Below, in pieces: positions 35,545 to 45,484 of a stretch of 47,693 nucleotides of DNA. The translations under genes and the position numbers were made by a program. Location of the stretch: the IMG/VR virus record IMGVR_UViG_3300044641_005364, positions 1-47,693 of that record. One strand, written 5' to 3'. A model generated the notes under the pieces. The model searched no databases, had not been told where the DNA came from, and was given only the letters and a program-made list of their open reading frames with translations. The stretch comes from a virus. Numbering within the stretch: position 1 is the first letter of the stretch; each line of letters begins with the position of its first letter.

Positions 35545-38500
35545 AGAAACATTGTGGGTTGGATCACTTGCTAAAGTAGATACAATTATTCATATTGCAG
35601 ATGTTCATATTCGTAATCTTAAAAGACACGAGGAATATCGTAGTGTATTCCAAAAAGTATATGATGTTTGTAGAAAAAAAGTTGAAGAAAACAAAAATAC
35701 AATAATCTATCTTGCAGGTGATATTGTTCATGCAAAAACAGATATGACACCTGAATTGGTTGCAATGGTAACTGAATTTCTTGATACACTTTCAAGAATT
35801 GCTCCAACGATTTTGATTGCAGGTAATCACGACTGTAACTTGAACAACATGAGTAGGATGGATGCACTTTCACCGATAGTTTCTCTTATTAACGATGACT
35901 TCAATAATCTTTTTTATCTGAAAGAAACTGGTGTGTATGAACTTGAAAATGTTGATTTCGTTGTAAACTCTGTTTATGAGAATCCTGAAAATTTCATTTT
36001 GGCAAAAGATGTTAATAGTGGTAGCAAAACTAAAATAGTTTTATATCATGGTCCTGTTGATAGAGCTGCAACTGATGCCGGTGTTCTTATGAAACATAAT
36101 CAAGTAAAGGTTGAAATGTTTGACGGATTTGATTATGGTTTATTCGGTGATATACACAAGTTTCAATATCTTGATGTGGATGGAAAGTTTGCTTATGCAG
36201 GTTCACTCATTCAACAAAATTACGGTGAAGGATTAACTCATGGAATAATTGAATGGGACATTAAAAACAAGAAATCAAAGTTTATTGAAATTGAAAATGA
36301 TTGGTCATACCATACTATTGATGTTGAAAATGGTAAGATAAAAAAATTACCAACAAAGTTTACCAAATACAATTCTATTCGTTTGAGAATAACAAACACA
36401 CCACATTCAGAAGTTAATCAGATAATGACAGAATTGAAATCTATGACAAATGTTATAGACATCAGAACACAACATCTTGTTGGCTCTAGCAATGGTAATA
36501 TACAAACAAAAGTAAATCCAATCGGTAAAATTCGTGATGTTGAATATCAAAACAAATTGATTACGGACTATGTAAGTGATAAGTTTTCAGTATCAGATGA
36601 AATACTTGAAAAGATAAGAAATATAAATCGTAATGTAAACACAAAAATATCAGAGAGTGATGTTGTTCGTAATCTTGTATGGACGCCAATATCATTTGAA
36701 TTTGATAATATGTTTTCTTATGGCAAAGGAAATCGTATTGATTTTTCAAATATGAATGGTGTGTATGGCTTGTTTGCACCTAATGCTAGTGGTAAGTCCT
36801 CATTGCTAGATGCTATCATGTTCTGTCTATTCGATAAGTGTTCCAGAACATTTAAGGCTGCACAAGTTCTTAACAATAAGAAAGAAAACTTCCAATGTAA
36901 ATTACATTTTATGATTGGTGATAAAAATTATTACATTAAGAGAGTTGCAACAAAAGAAAAGAAAGGAAATGTAAAAGTAAATGTAGATTTTTGGTATGAA
37001 GAAAATGGTGATTTGATTTCTTTGAACGGTGAGGACAGAGATACAACAAATTATGCAATCAGAAAATACATTGGAACATACGATGATTTTGTTCTAACTG
37101 CAATGTCATTGCAGGGTAATAATACAAACTTTGTTGATAAGGCGCAAAAGGATAGAAAGGATTTATTGGCACAATTCTTTGACTTAAATTTATTTGAAGA
37201 ACTAAATACTATTGCAACTGATGAAGTAAAGGGATTGCAGGCATTGGTAAAGGAATTTAAGAAACATGATTACTCAACCAAACTTGCCGATGCGAATGGT
37301 ATTCATCAATCAAATACCGTTTTGTTAGAAGAAACGGTAGACCAGAAAGGGTATATCGAAAAGAAAATAGAAAAATTAACAGAAGAAATATCCGAATTAA
37401 ACAAGAAACTTATCCCTACTGATGAAAAATTTTCTTCAAAATCTGTCCAATCATTATTAGATAAGAGATATTTATTAGATAGAAAGATGACTGATTTGGC
37501 AAAGGAATTAACTGTATTAGAAGGTGAATTATCCGATGCAAACTCATCATATGACAAATACAATGGTTTATCAAAAGAGTTTGACAAAGAAACTCTTATG
37601 AAGAATAAAGAAATAGTTGATGATGTTAGAAACAAACTTACACAATTTGAAGCTGATTTGAGAAGTGTGAAGTTGAAAGTCCAACATTGTCAAGATAAAA
37701 TTGATAATTTGAAAGACCATGAGTATGATCCTAATTGTCAATTCTGTGTAAATAACGTATTTGTAAAGGATGCAGAAAAGGCAAAATCTCTTATTTGGGG
37801 ATATGAACAAGATCGTGATGAATTGATATTTGAGATAAAACATCTCGAAGGAGAATTTTCAAAAAGTTCATCTGTATATGCAGAGTTAGAAAAATTACAC
37901 AGTCTTGAAAATAGTGCTTTCAAATATGAAAAACAAATTTACTCAATAGAAAAGAGTATATTTTCTGTAAAAGAAGAACTATCAAAGATTGGTGAAGAAC
38001 TATCATCGGTTGATAGTCAAATTGAAAAATTAAAAGAGAATGAAGATACTATAAATCAAAATGCAAAAATTCAATTAGAAATTGCTGAATTGGAAATGGA
38101 AAAACATAGAAGTTTGAAGATTGAATTAAAAGAGATTGATGAAAACATTTTAGAATATAGTGGAAATGTAAAGGTTAGTGAAAAAATAATAAACGAATGT
38201 GAAGTTTCAATTCAAAAGTTGAAAGACCTTGAAAACGAATATGAGGCATATGATTATTATTTGAAGGCGGTAAATAGAAACGGTGTTCCGTATGAATTGA
38301 TTAGTAATGCTTTGCCAAACATTCAAGAAGAAACGAATAATATATTGGCAAACATTGTTGATTTTCAAGTTCTTTTCGATACGGATGGCAAGAGTATAAA
38401 CACTTACATAGTTTATGACAATGACCGTTTTTGGAATTTAGAATTGTCAAGTGGAATGGAAAAATTTATTTCATCACTTGCAATCAGAACAGCATTGATC

Positions 38501-38719
38501 CAAGTTTCGTCTTTACCAAGACCAAACTTTATTGCCATAGACGAGGGATTGGGTGTCATGGATCCAACAATAATGGCAAACTTCTCTCTGTTCATGGAGT
38601 ATTTGAAAACACAATTCGAGTTTGTTATACTTATATCACACATAGACAGTGTTCGTGATATGGTAGATAATCATATTGAAATTAAAAAGGAAAACGGATT
38701 TTCTAAAATAGAGAGCTAG
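35537..38719 (+). CDS. Fused Mre11/SbcD (gp47) nuclease and Rad50/SbcC (gp46) ATPase
   Basis: This 1060-residue protein contains both halves of the recombination nuclease that T4 encodes as separate gp47 and gp46. Residues 1-340 are the Mre11-type metallophosphoesterase: D22/H24 in ADVHI, D62/H65 in GDIVH, N97-H98-D99 in GNHD, H171 in YHGPVD and GDIH at 204-207. Residues about 385-1060 are Rad50-type: Walker A APNASGKSS (414-422), long coiled coils, a zinc hook C734-Q-F-C737, signature LSSGMEK near 972-978, Walker B IDEGLG with D1002/E1003, and a SHIDS H-loop near 1032. All key residues are present, so it should be active. AGAGGA (35525-35530) is a good ribosome binding site. It would resect double-strand ends for recombination-dependent replication. 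Confidence 0.93.
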   Translation: MRKETLWVGSLAKVDTIIHIADVHIRNLKRHEEYRSVFQKVYDVCRKKVEENKNTIIYLAGDIVHAKTDMTPELVAMVTEFLDTLSRIAPTILIAGNHDCNLNNMSRMDALSPIVSLINDDFNNLFYLKETGVYELENVDFVVNSVYENPENFILAKDVNSGSKTKIVLYHGPVDRAATDAGVLMKHNQVKVEMFDGFDYGLFGDIHKFQYLDVDGKFAYAGSLIQQNYGEGLTHGIIEWDIKNKKSKFIEIENDWSYHTIDVENGKIKKLPTKFTKYNSIRLRITNTPHSEVNQIMTELKSMTNVIDIRTQHLVGSSNGNIQTKVNPIGKIRDVEYQNKLITDYVSDKFSVSDEILEKIRNINRNVNTKISESDVVRNLVWTPISFEFDNMFSYGKGNRIDFSNMNGVYGLFAPNASGKSSLLDAIMFCLFDKCSRTFKAAQVLNNKKENFQCKLHFMIGDKNYYIKRVATKEKKGNVKVNVDFWYEENGDLISLNGEDRDTTNYAIRKYIGTYDDFVLTAMSLQGNNTNFVDKAQKDRKDLLAQFFDLNLFEELNTIATDEVKGLQALVKEFKKHDYSTKLADANGIHQSNTVLLEETVDQKGYIEKKIEKLTEEISELNKKLIPTDEKFSSKSVQSLLDKRYLLDRKMTDLAKELTVLEGELSDANSSYDKYNGLSKEFDKETLMKNKEIVDDVRNKLTQFEADLRSVKLKVQHCQDKIDNLKDHEYDPNCQFCVNNVFVKDAEKAKSLIWGYEQDRDELIFEIKHLEGEFSKSSSVYAELEKLHSLENSAFKYEKQIYSIEKSIFSVKEELSKIGEELSSVDSQIEKLKENEDTINQNAKIQLEIAELEMEKHRSLKIELKEIDENILEYSGNVKVSEKIINECEVSIQKLKDLENEYEAYDYYLKAVNRNGVPYELISNALPNIQEETNNILANIVDFQVLFDTDGKSINTYIVYDNDRFWNLELSSGMEKFISSLAIRTALIQVSSLPRPNFIAIDEGLGVMDPTIMANFSLFMEYLKTQFEFVILISHIDSVRDMVDNHIEIKKENGFSKIES

Positions 38720-38720
38720 G

Positions 38721-41700
38721 ATGGTAGAATATAAAAGACTTAAACGGGATTTATTAAATACTAATACACGGTTTCTAGATACCTCACCGTTATCTACTAA
38801 CTTTTTTAATATAACATCTATTCCAAGTTATTTTTCTGCCGGAAAAAATGGTTTCAAAATAAAACCAAATTTCAATAATCTTTCACAAAATTATCCAATA
38901 TACATTGAAGTTCTTGATAGAAACGGTTATAGTATATTTAGTCATGTAACAACTGCTGAAGAAAATGATGGAACACAGATAATTGCTGTTTATGTTTACT
39001 CATCCGCTGCTCTCGGTCCATCTACAATAACTTTTGTTGGAACGTCAAATGTTGATTTAGCATTAAACAGATTAACACCAAATGATGTAAACCAAAATAA
39101 TATAAAATTTGTTTACAACATTACATTGGATAAGTTCAAACCAAATGATAATGATATTCTTTTTGAAAAAACTCCAAATGTAAATATAACAGAGCGTAAG
39201 TATTCTCTGGTAGAAGACAAATTTACAACTCAAAATAAAAAAACAACAACATCAATTTTTGGTAGATATGAATTAGATAACGGAACACCAAAGATAATAT
39301 CTACTGGTCAAACATTTGAATCAAGTTATTTGAATGGTGAAATAACTACTTCAACATTATCCCCTATAATTCAACCAATAATCGGCTATCAAACTCAATC
39401 TCTATCCTACACATCGTCTATATCTTTTGTTGATAGAAAGGTAATTACATTAAATGATAGATTGAGAGTGATAGGAAATGATGGTCAGAATACTGATATA
39501 CTTTATGCTGAAAATCAAAGTTTCACTTTGTCATATAATCAATCTCCTTCTGCTAAAAACATTACCCAAAATGTTAAAAATTATGCAAAAATAGAATTAA
39601 ATGAAATAGATCCAACAGTTGGTGAAGTTACTCGTATAAAAGTATTGGCAAAGAGCAAACAAGATCCTTCTGCCGATTTCAAAACTATTTATGATGGAAA
39701 AATAGAAACTAAAAATATATTAGTAGATGAAAATTCTATTGATATTGATACCGAAATTGGAAAATTTTCATATAGTATTCCGTATAAAAGTGCTGGAACA
39801 AACACAACACGCATAATATCTTCTGTAAATTATTGGGATGTAACTCCTATAAATGTAACAGTTGATCCAACTGCAAGTTTGTTTAATTCACCAAAATTTA
39901 CAGGTATAGATGTTTTTCTTAATCCTGGAGAAGAAATAACAAATCAAATCGGTGCTATAAAAATATCACAATCAACTGATGTTCAAACATACTATTACAA
40001 AGATACTGTTTACGAATTGTCTTTTGATGGATTCACATATTTTAGCAGATTCGATAAAAGACAACCGTCTTTGAATGTTTATATCTCTGGAAGTTCTTTC
40101 GTACCGGATAGTGAACATGGAAAATTTTTGAAAACTGTATCAGTTCCTTCCACCAAAGAAATCAGTTTTAAGGAAAAAATTCCAATAGTAGTTGATAATA
40201 ATGGTTATGGAAATCTTGCGTTTGTAACCAACCCAGGTGTTGTTTTACAAAATATAAAAGTAACAGAACTTGTTGAATCTGGATTTACCCCAAAGAGAAC
40301 AAAACTTTATGTTCCGATAGAACAAAATCATAAATTAGAACATTTGGATATAAAATTTCAGTATTTCAATGATACTTTACGGGAATCAAATGTTGAAACG
40401 GTAAGTGAAGATGTATTTTTTGTTGGTGGTAATCATTACATATATGGTGATGATAATATGATAACAGGATCTGCATTTTTATCCCAAACAACTTCAAGTG
40501 GTATGCAACTTTATGCAAATTTTCAACAAGGTGTTGGACAAACAACATCTGGTTCGGCAATAAACCCATACCAATATCAAGGCATTCAAAATGCTATAAA
40601 TAATCCAAATAATTCATCAAGTTTTGGTTGGGGATTAACAACCGGAAATCCATATAATTTGAATCCAGGAACATTTTCACAAAATAGTATAAATATGATA
40701 AATGAATGTGGTTCAACATTTAATTTTGGATCAACACCGTCTAGTTTTGATTTATACATATTAGGTTCAAGTTCTGAATTTCTTTTGGGTTGGAGTGGAT
40801 CATATAATCCAATTTTTGGCAGTGGTGGAACTTCTGGAGGTGGTGGTTGTAGTAATGGAACTTGTGGTGAATCATATATTAAATGGGATGGGTGTCAGGT
40901 AACTATACAAAATGCTGTAATCAATGGAGGAACAGGCGGCGGCGGAGGAGGAAGTGCTGGAACTAACGGAACATCTGGAACATCTGGTAACAATGGTTCA
41001 TCTGGAACATCTGGTGCAAATGGTGCTACTGGTACATCTGGTGCAACTGGATCTGGTGGAACATCTGGAACATCTGGACAAACATATGGAACCAGTGGAA
41101 CAAGCGGAACTAATGGTGCAACCGGAACAGCCGGAACATCTGGAACATCTGGTGCAAATGGTGATAAGTATTCAACAACTTCTACTACTTCAAATTCAAT
41201 AGGAACAGGAACAAAAACATTTACAGTAGATACAGGTCTAGCTTTTATTACTGCACAATCTATAATTGCGGCCTACGATTTAACCAACTATATGTCAGGT
41301 GTTGTAACTTCGTATACATCAGGAACTGGTGAATTGATTATCAACGTTACATCTGTATTTGGTAGTGGAACATATGCAGTTTGGAAAATCGGTCTATCTG
41401 GAGATGATGGAGCAGACGGAACATCTGGAACATCTGGAAATTCTGGAACATCTGGAACATCTGGAACTGCAGGTACAAGTGGAACTGCTGGAACATCTGG
41501 ACAAAACGGTTCGTCCGGAAGTGCTGGAACCAGTGGAGAGACATATGGAACATCTGGAACATCTGGAAATACTGGTTCATCTGGAACATCTGGAAATACT
41601 GGTTCATCTGGAACATCTGGAAATACTGGTTCATCTGGAACATCTGGAATATCTGGTACATCTGGAACTTCTGGTACATCTGGAAATACTGGTTCATCTG

Positions 41701-42566
41701 GAACATCTGGAACTTCTGGTGCAAGTGGAGATAGATATTCAACATCATCAACAACCTCAAATTCAATAGGAACTGGATCTAAAACATTTACAGTTGAAAC
41801 TAATCTTGCTTATATCACTGGTCAAGATGTTGTTATTGTATATGATATTTCTAATAAAATGTATGGGGTAATTACATCATATACCACCGGAACTGGAGAG
41901 TTAATAATAAATGTTAGTGATGTAGAAGGTAGTGGAACATATAGTATATGGAAAATTTCATTATCATCAATAGCTGGTAGTTCGGGTACGTCTGGAACAT
42001 CCGGACAAAATGGATCGTCAGGAACCTCCGGAACATCTGGAACAACAGGTACAAGTGGAACATCTGGTACATCTGGAACTTCTGGTACGTCTGGTACATC
42101 TGGTACATCTGGAACTTCTGGAATAAATGGAGATGCTGGATCTTCAGGAACATCCGGAAATACTGGTTCATCTGGAACATCTGGAACTTCTGGAATAAAC
42201 GGTGCAGCTGGATCATCAGGAACATCCGGAGAAAATGGTTCATCTGGAACTTCTGGACAAACATACGGAACAAGTGGAACGAGTGGAAATAATGGAACAG
42301 CCGGAACGAGTGGAACAAGTGTTGGTAAATACACATCTTCATTCGGGGACGGACTTAATAATACTTTTACTTTTACTCACAATCTTGGAACTAAAAATGT
42401 AATGGTATTCATCAGAGAAAATGCATCAGACCAACTATTTGCTCCAAATGCAGCAACAAATAATAATCAACTGTATACTGCAGAAGCTGATACTAATAAT
42501 GATGTTATTCTTGTATTTGCTGCAATTCCAACAATCTTACAACATACTGTAATTATTATGTCATAA
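38721..42566 (+). CDS. Collagen-like tail fibre protein
   Basis: The 1281-residue protein has a beta-rich N-terminal region (1-700), probably for virion attachment. A Gly-rich segment with nearby cysteines follows (CSNGTCGE near 709-716). Three collagen-like runs of Gly-Thr-Ser and Gly-x-y triplets then lie at about 746-814, 893-1003 and 1082-1202. They are separated by two homologous modules of about 80 residues, and the protein ends in a globular cap (1203-1281) with FGDGLNNTFTFTHNLGT. This design suits a trimeric fibre whose tip contacts the host. The cap and modules may bind receptors or act as trimerisation foldons. The start is 1 base after the stop of the recombination nuclease. The receptor cannot be guessed. 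Confidence 0.88.
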   Translation: MVEYKRLKRDLLNTNTRFLDTSPLSTNFFNITSIPSYFSAGKNGFKIKPNFNNLSQNYPIYIEVLDRNGYSIFSHVTTAEENDGTQIIAVYVYSSAALGPSTITFVGTSNVDLALNRLTPNDVNQNNIKFVYNITLDKFKPNDNDILFEKTPNVNITERKYSLVEDKFTTQNKKTTTSIFGRYELDNGTPKIISTGQTFESSYLNGEITTSTLSPIIQPIIGYQTQSLSYTSSISFVDRKVITLNDRLRVIGNDGQNTDILYAENQSFTLSYNQSPSAKNITQNVKNYAKIELNEIDPTVGEVTRIKVLAKSKQDPSADFKTIYDGKIETKNILVDENSIDIDTEIGKFSYSIPYKSAGTNTTRIISSVNYWDVTPINVTVDPTASLFNSPKFTGIDVFLNPGEEITNQIGAIKISQSTDVQTYYYKDTVYELSFDGFTYFSRFDKRQPSLNVYISGSSFVPDSEHGKFLKTVSVPSTKEISFKEKIPIVVDNNGYGNLAFVTNPGVVLQNIKVTELVESGFTPKRTKLYVPIEQNHKLEHLDIKFQYFNDTLRESNVETVSEDVFFVGGNHYIYGDDNMITGSAFLSQTTSSGMQLYANFQQGVGQTTSGSAINPYQYQGIQNAINNPNNSSSFGWGLTTGNPYNLNPGTFSQNSINMINECGSTFNFGSTPSSFDLYILGSSSEFLLGWSGSYNPIFGSGGTSGGGGCSNGTCGESYIKWDGCQVTIQNAVINGGTGGGGGGSAGTNGTSGTSGNNGSSGTSGANGATGTSGATGSGGTSGTSGQTYGTSGTSGTNGATGTAGTSGTSGANGDKYSTTSTTSNSIGTGTKTFTVDTGLAFITAQSIIAAYDLTNYMSGVVTSYTSGTGELIINVTSVFGSGTYAVWKIGLSGDDGADGTSGTSGNSGTSGTSGTAGTSGTAGTSGQNGSSGSAGTSGETYGTSGTSGNTGSSGTSGNTGSSGTSGNTGSSGTSGISGTSGTSGTSGNTGSSGTSGTSGASGDRYSTSSTTSNSIGTGSKTFTVETNLAYITGQDVVIVYDISNKMYGVITSYTTGTGELIINVSDVEGSGTYSIWKISLSSIAGSSGTSGTSGQNGSSGTSGTSGTTGTSGTSGTSGTSGTSGTSGTSGTSGINGDAGSSGTSGNTGSSGTSGTSGINGAAGSSGTSGENGSSGTSGQTYGTSGTSGNNGTAGTSGTSVGKYTSSFGDGLNNTFTFTHNLGTKNVMVFIRENASDQLFAPNAATNNNQLYTAEADTNNDVILVFAAIPTILQHTVIIMS
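40960..42325 (+). repeat. Collagen-like Gly-Thr-Ser coding repeats in three blocks
   Basis: Three blocks (about 40960-41162, 41399-41730 and 41968-42325) consist of 9-bp units close to GGAACATCT, with related triplets such as GGTTCATCT. They encode G-x-y collagen-like sequence. Near-identical 24-27-bp units occur in series (for example AATACTGGTTCATCTGGAAC, repeated at 41566-41690). Such arrays invite in-frame length variation. Confidence 0.95.
41160..41968 (+). repeat. Duplicated ~80-residue module within the collagen-like fibre
   Basis: The segments 41160-41400 and 41728-41968 encode two clearly homologous modules. Shared landmarks in order are YST-STTSNSIGTG, KTFTV, a hydrophobic YD strand, TGTGELIINV and GSGTY-WKI-LS. 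Each interrupts the collagen-like sequence. They look like small globular domains, perhaps trimerisation or glycan-binding units. Confidence 0.9.
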
Positions 42567-42578
42567 AAAATCTTTTCC

Positions 42579-42588
42579 ATATTTATAG
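42579..42588 (+). promoter_or_regulatory. Candidate late-promoter element ATATTTATAG
   Basis: ATATTTATAG lies in the 63-base gap after the collagen-like gene and ends 41 bases before the TTG start at 42630. It is identical over ten bases to the site at 22941-22950. The rest of the gap holds AT-rich sequence and the ribosome binding site GAGAGAG (42618-42624). Confidence 0.45.
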
Positions 42589-42629
42589 TAGAATTATCGT
42601 ATTTAATTCTATCTAATGAGAGAGAATAA

Positions 42630-44189
42630 TTGCCAAGTACACAAAGAGACTTAACCAATCTATTTGTTTCTGAATCCTATTATAGATTGCTTCAAACCGA
42701 TCCTGTTGATGATTCAACACTTCTTGATGGAACTGGATCTCTTGTTACATTATTGGCCGTATCTGGAACCGTAGACGCTTATTATTTCAAAGGGGATGGT
42801 TCGCAATTAACAAATCTTTCTGCGGCGTCAATGCCATCGGGAACAGTATCATCTTCTACACAGACACTTTCACATTTGTCTGGAACAAACATAATATCAG
42901 GATCTGCACAAAGGGGTGTATTAGGACTTGCAATCACAGACTCACCAACATTTAACAACCTTACTCTGACTGGTGATTTAACTGCGAGGCAGTTGATAAT
43001 ATCGTCATCGGTGATAAATGTAACCCAATCATTTAGTAGTGGATCAAATATATTCGGTAACGATATATTAGACACACATCAATTCACAGGTTCAGTTTAT
43101 GTATCTGGATCAGTATATGGGACATTTGTTGGTGATGGTAGTGGTCTTACCAATCTTGTTGCTGCGGGAACTATATCATCATCACAACAGATACAGAATT
43201 TTGGATTCATTACTTCTTCCGATTGGAATAACATTGTAAATAAGCCAAGTGGTATTGTATCTAGTTCGGTTCAAGTATTGGGTGGAACTGGAATAATATC
43301 TTCATCCAATCAAAGAAGTTCTATTGGATTGGGAACAACAGACAATGTTGTTTTCGGTAACATATCTGGTAGCAACTTAACAATAGATGGTAATGCTTTT
43401 ATAGATGGAACACTAACTGCTAGAACTTATGTAGTATCGTCATCTATTGTTGATATACAGTCAATAAAGGCATCCGGTTCAACTCAATTTGGTGATACCA
43501 TAGATGATACACACCAATTTACTGGTTCATTATTTTTAAGTGGTTCATTATCATCACAAGGAACAATAACTGCTCCACTTTTTAGTGGTACATTTTCTGG
43601 TGTAATATCATCATCTCAACAAATTCAAGATTTAGGATTTGTTACCGATGGTGAATTGAGTGGTAGTGTATATTGGGATAACATTTTAAGTAAACCAAGT
43701 GGTATAGTATCTTCTTCAACTCAAACCCTTTCACATTTATTTGGAACAAACATTGTATCTGGTTCTGGTCAAAGAAGTGTATTGGGTTTAGGGGAAAACG
43801 ATTCACCAAGATTTAGCACTCTGTATGCAACTAATGCAAATTTTGACGGAAATCTTTTAGTTGGTGGAACTATAACTGCAAGAACTTATGTAGTATCTTC
43901 ATCGGTAGTTAATTATCAGACAATACTTGTATCTGGATCCAGTAAGTTTGGCGATACTTTAGATGACACACATCAGTTTACTGGATCAGTTGTTGTAACT
44001 GGAAGTGCAACTATAAATGGTGATACCACTTTAAGTGGTGACTTATTAGTATTTACCGGATCTGCTTACATGAGTGGTAGTCTAAATGTTGAAGGTAGAT
44101 TTGTACTACCAAGTATAAATCAGTTACCAGCATTGGATTCAACCGGTAGTTTAGTAATTTCGGGAAGTAATCTATATTTATTCATATAA
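42630..44189 (+). CDS. Fibre protein with repeated SGS-rich beta units
   Basis: The 519-residue protein probably starts at TTG 42630, 5 bases after GAGAGAG, because no suitable ATG is nearby. It contains repeated units in which a segment like GIVSSSVQVLGG or GTVSSSTQTLSHL alternates with TARTYVVSSS-V and a F-GDT-DDTHQFTGS unit. The last occurs three or more times (near residues 140, 290 and 450). GDGSGLTNL and GDGSQLTNL also recur. This Ser/Gly-rich, beta-strand pattern is common in phage fibre proteins that form trimeric beta helices. It shares GDGSQLTN and the overall style with the next gene, so the two probably form one fibre system. Confidence 0.86.
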   Translation: MPSTQRDLTNLFVSESYYRLLQTDPVDDSTLLDGTGSLVTLLAVSGTVDAYYFKGDGSQLTNLSAASMPSGTVSSSTQTLSHLSGTNIISGSAQRGVLGLAITDSPTFNNLTLTGDLTARQLIISSSVINVTQSFSSGSNIFGNDILDTHQFTGSVYVSGSVYGTFVGDGSGLTNLVAAGTISSSQQIQNFGFITSSDWNNIVNKPSGIVSSSVQVLGGTGIISSSNQRSSIGLGTTDNVVFGNISGSNLTIDGNAFIDGTLTARTYVVSSSIVDIQSIKASGSTQFGDTIDDTHQFTGSLFLSGSLSSQGTITAPLFSGTFSGVISSSQQIQDLGFVTDGELSGSVYWDNILSKPSGIVSSSTQTLSHLFGTNIVSGSGQRSVLGLGENDSPRFSTLYATNANFDGNLLVGGTITARTYVVSSSVVNYQTILVSGSSKFGDTLDDTHQFTGSVVVTGSATINGDTTLSGDLLVFTGSAYMSGSLNVEGRFVLPSINQLPALDSTGSLVISGSNLYLFI

Positions 44190-44212
44190 ACAACTCAATT
44201 TTGGAGAATTAA

Positions 44213-45484
44213 ATGGCAACGTGGAAAAAACTTATAGTATCGGGTAGTGTAGCCGAACTCGCATCGGTGAGTGCTTCGGTTGGAGTATTAGTCGGTACTA
44301 ACCAACAAATTCAACCAACTTCAGCAGATACCAGACTATCGGGTTCTTTTTCTGGTTCATTTGCAGGTGATGGTAGTCAATTAACAAATGTAACTGCAAC
44401 TGCAACATTTCCAACTAATGAAATTACAAATTTATCATCAAGTGATAAATTTTTCACAAGTAATGGTAGTAATTCATTTACAACCTATGGAAATCTTTTA
44501 ACAGACCTTGCAGGTAGTGGTTTATCCGTAGAAGCAACAGACAGTCTTTCGGTTAATTCTGGTTCATTGCAAACATTTTTTAATTCATCATCTTATGCTG
44601 GTGTAAGTGGTGATATTCTTATCAATGCATCAACCGGTGTTGCTAGTATACAACCTGATTCAGTTGTTCTCGGAACTGACACAACTGGTAACTATGTTGC
44701 TACTGTTTCCGGATCTGGTGCTATTGTATCAAGTGCAACAAGTGGTGAGGGTAGTACACCAAACATTACACTTAATACTGCATCAACAACATTCACAAGT
44801 GGTGTTGTTTCTGCACTTCCTGCTGGAACAGTTAGTGGTTCATCATTAACAACGGGCGGTCAAGGTAGTGTGACGCTTACAACAAATGGTGTTGCTCAAG
44901 TAGTTGATTTAGGATTAGAAACAGGTGATAGTCCTCAATTTGCTAATTTAACTCTGACGAGTGATATTGCTGTAAATGGTGGTGATATTACAACAACTGC
45001 AGCAACGTTCAATGTTGCAACAACACAGGCATCAACTGTAAACATTGGTACTGCTGATGCTACGGCAGTTAATCTTGGTAAAGCCGGTACATCAACCGTT
45101 ACAGTAAATAACAAACTTGTTGTTACCGGTGATTTGGTTGTAAATGGTACAACAACAACTGTTGATACTACAAACATTACTATCGAAGATAAATTTGCTC
45201 TTTTTGCATCTGGTTCAGATACTAACACCGATGGTGGTATTTTAGTTCAACAGAGTGCAACAACAGCGTATGCTCTTGCAGTTGATGCAAGTGCTGACAG
45301 ATGGGCACTTCAAAACAATGCAGACATTGCAAATATAACATCAATCACCAAAGATGCTTACATGGGTGTAGTTCAAGACGGAACTGCAAATCCATCTGCT
45401 GATCCTGTTTACGGTGGTGCTTCCAATGGATTTGGAACCGTTTTTGTAAATACAAATAACGGTGAAATTTGGATATATTCTTAA
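44213..45484 (+). CDS. Fibre protein, related to the preceding one
   Basis: The 423-residue protein starts MATWKKLIVSGSVAELASVSAS. It carries GDGSQLTNV near residue 55, as in the preceding fibre protein. The middle is Ser/Thr/Gly-rich, then TTTVDTTNITIEDKFALFASGS (near 315-336), a segment that leads into the beta-rich C-terminal domain. This last part resembles long tail-fibre tips in marine-type phages, by memory of style only. A good ribosome binding site (TTGGAG at 44200-44205) is present. The protein is a likely partner of the 42630 product at the host-contact end of the tail. Confidence 0.86.
   Translation: MATWKKLIVSGSVAELASVSASVGVLVGTNQQIQPTSADTRLSGSFSGSFAGDGSQLTNVTATATFPTNEITNLSSSDKFFTSNGSNSFTTYGNLLTDLAGSGLSVEATDSLSVNSGSLQTFFNSSSYAGVSGDILINASTGVASIQPDSVVLGTDTTGNYVATVSGSGAIVSSATSGEGSTPNITLNTASTTFTSGVVSALPAGTVSGSSLTTGGQGSVTLTTNGVAQVVDLGLETGDSPQFANLTLTSDIAVNGGDITTTAATFNVATTQASTVNIGTADATAVNLGKAGTSTVTVNNKLVVTGDLVVNGTTTTVDTTNITIEDKFALFASGSDTNTDGGILVQQSATTAYALAVDASADRWALQNNADIANITSITKDAYMGVVQDGTANPSADPVYGGASNGFGTVFVNTNNGEIWIYS

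Noticed and set aside
41347-42402. Long open frames on both strands inside the collagen-like region
   Set aside because: They are produced by the 9-bp repeat, which stays open in several frames. Their low-complexity translations (Leu-Glu-His or Met-Phe-Gln runs) are mirror images of the Gly-Thr-Ser coding sequence, and there are no ribosome binding sites.
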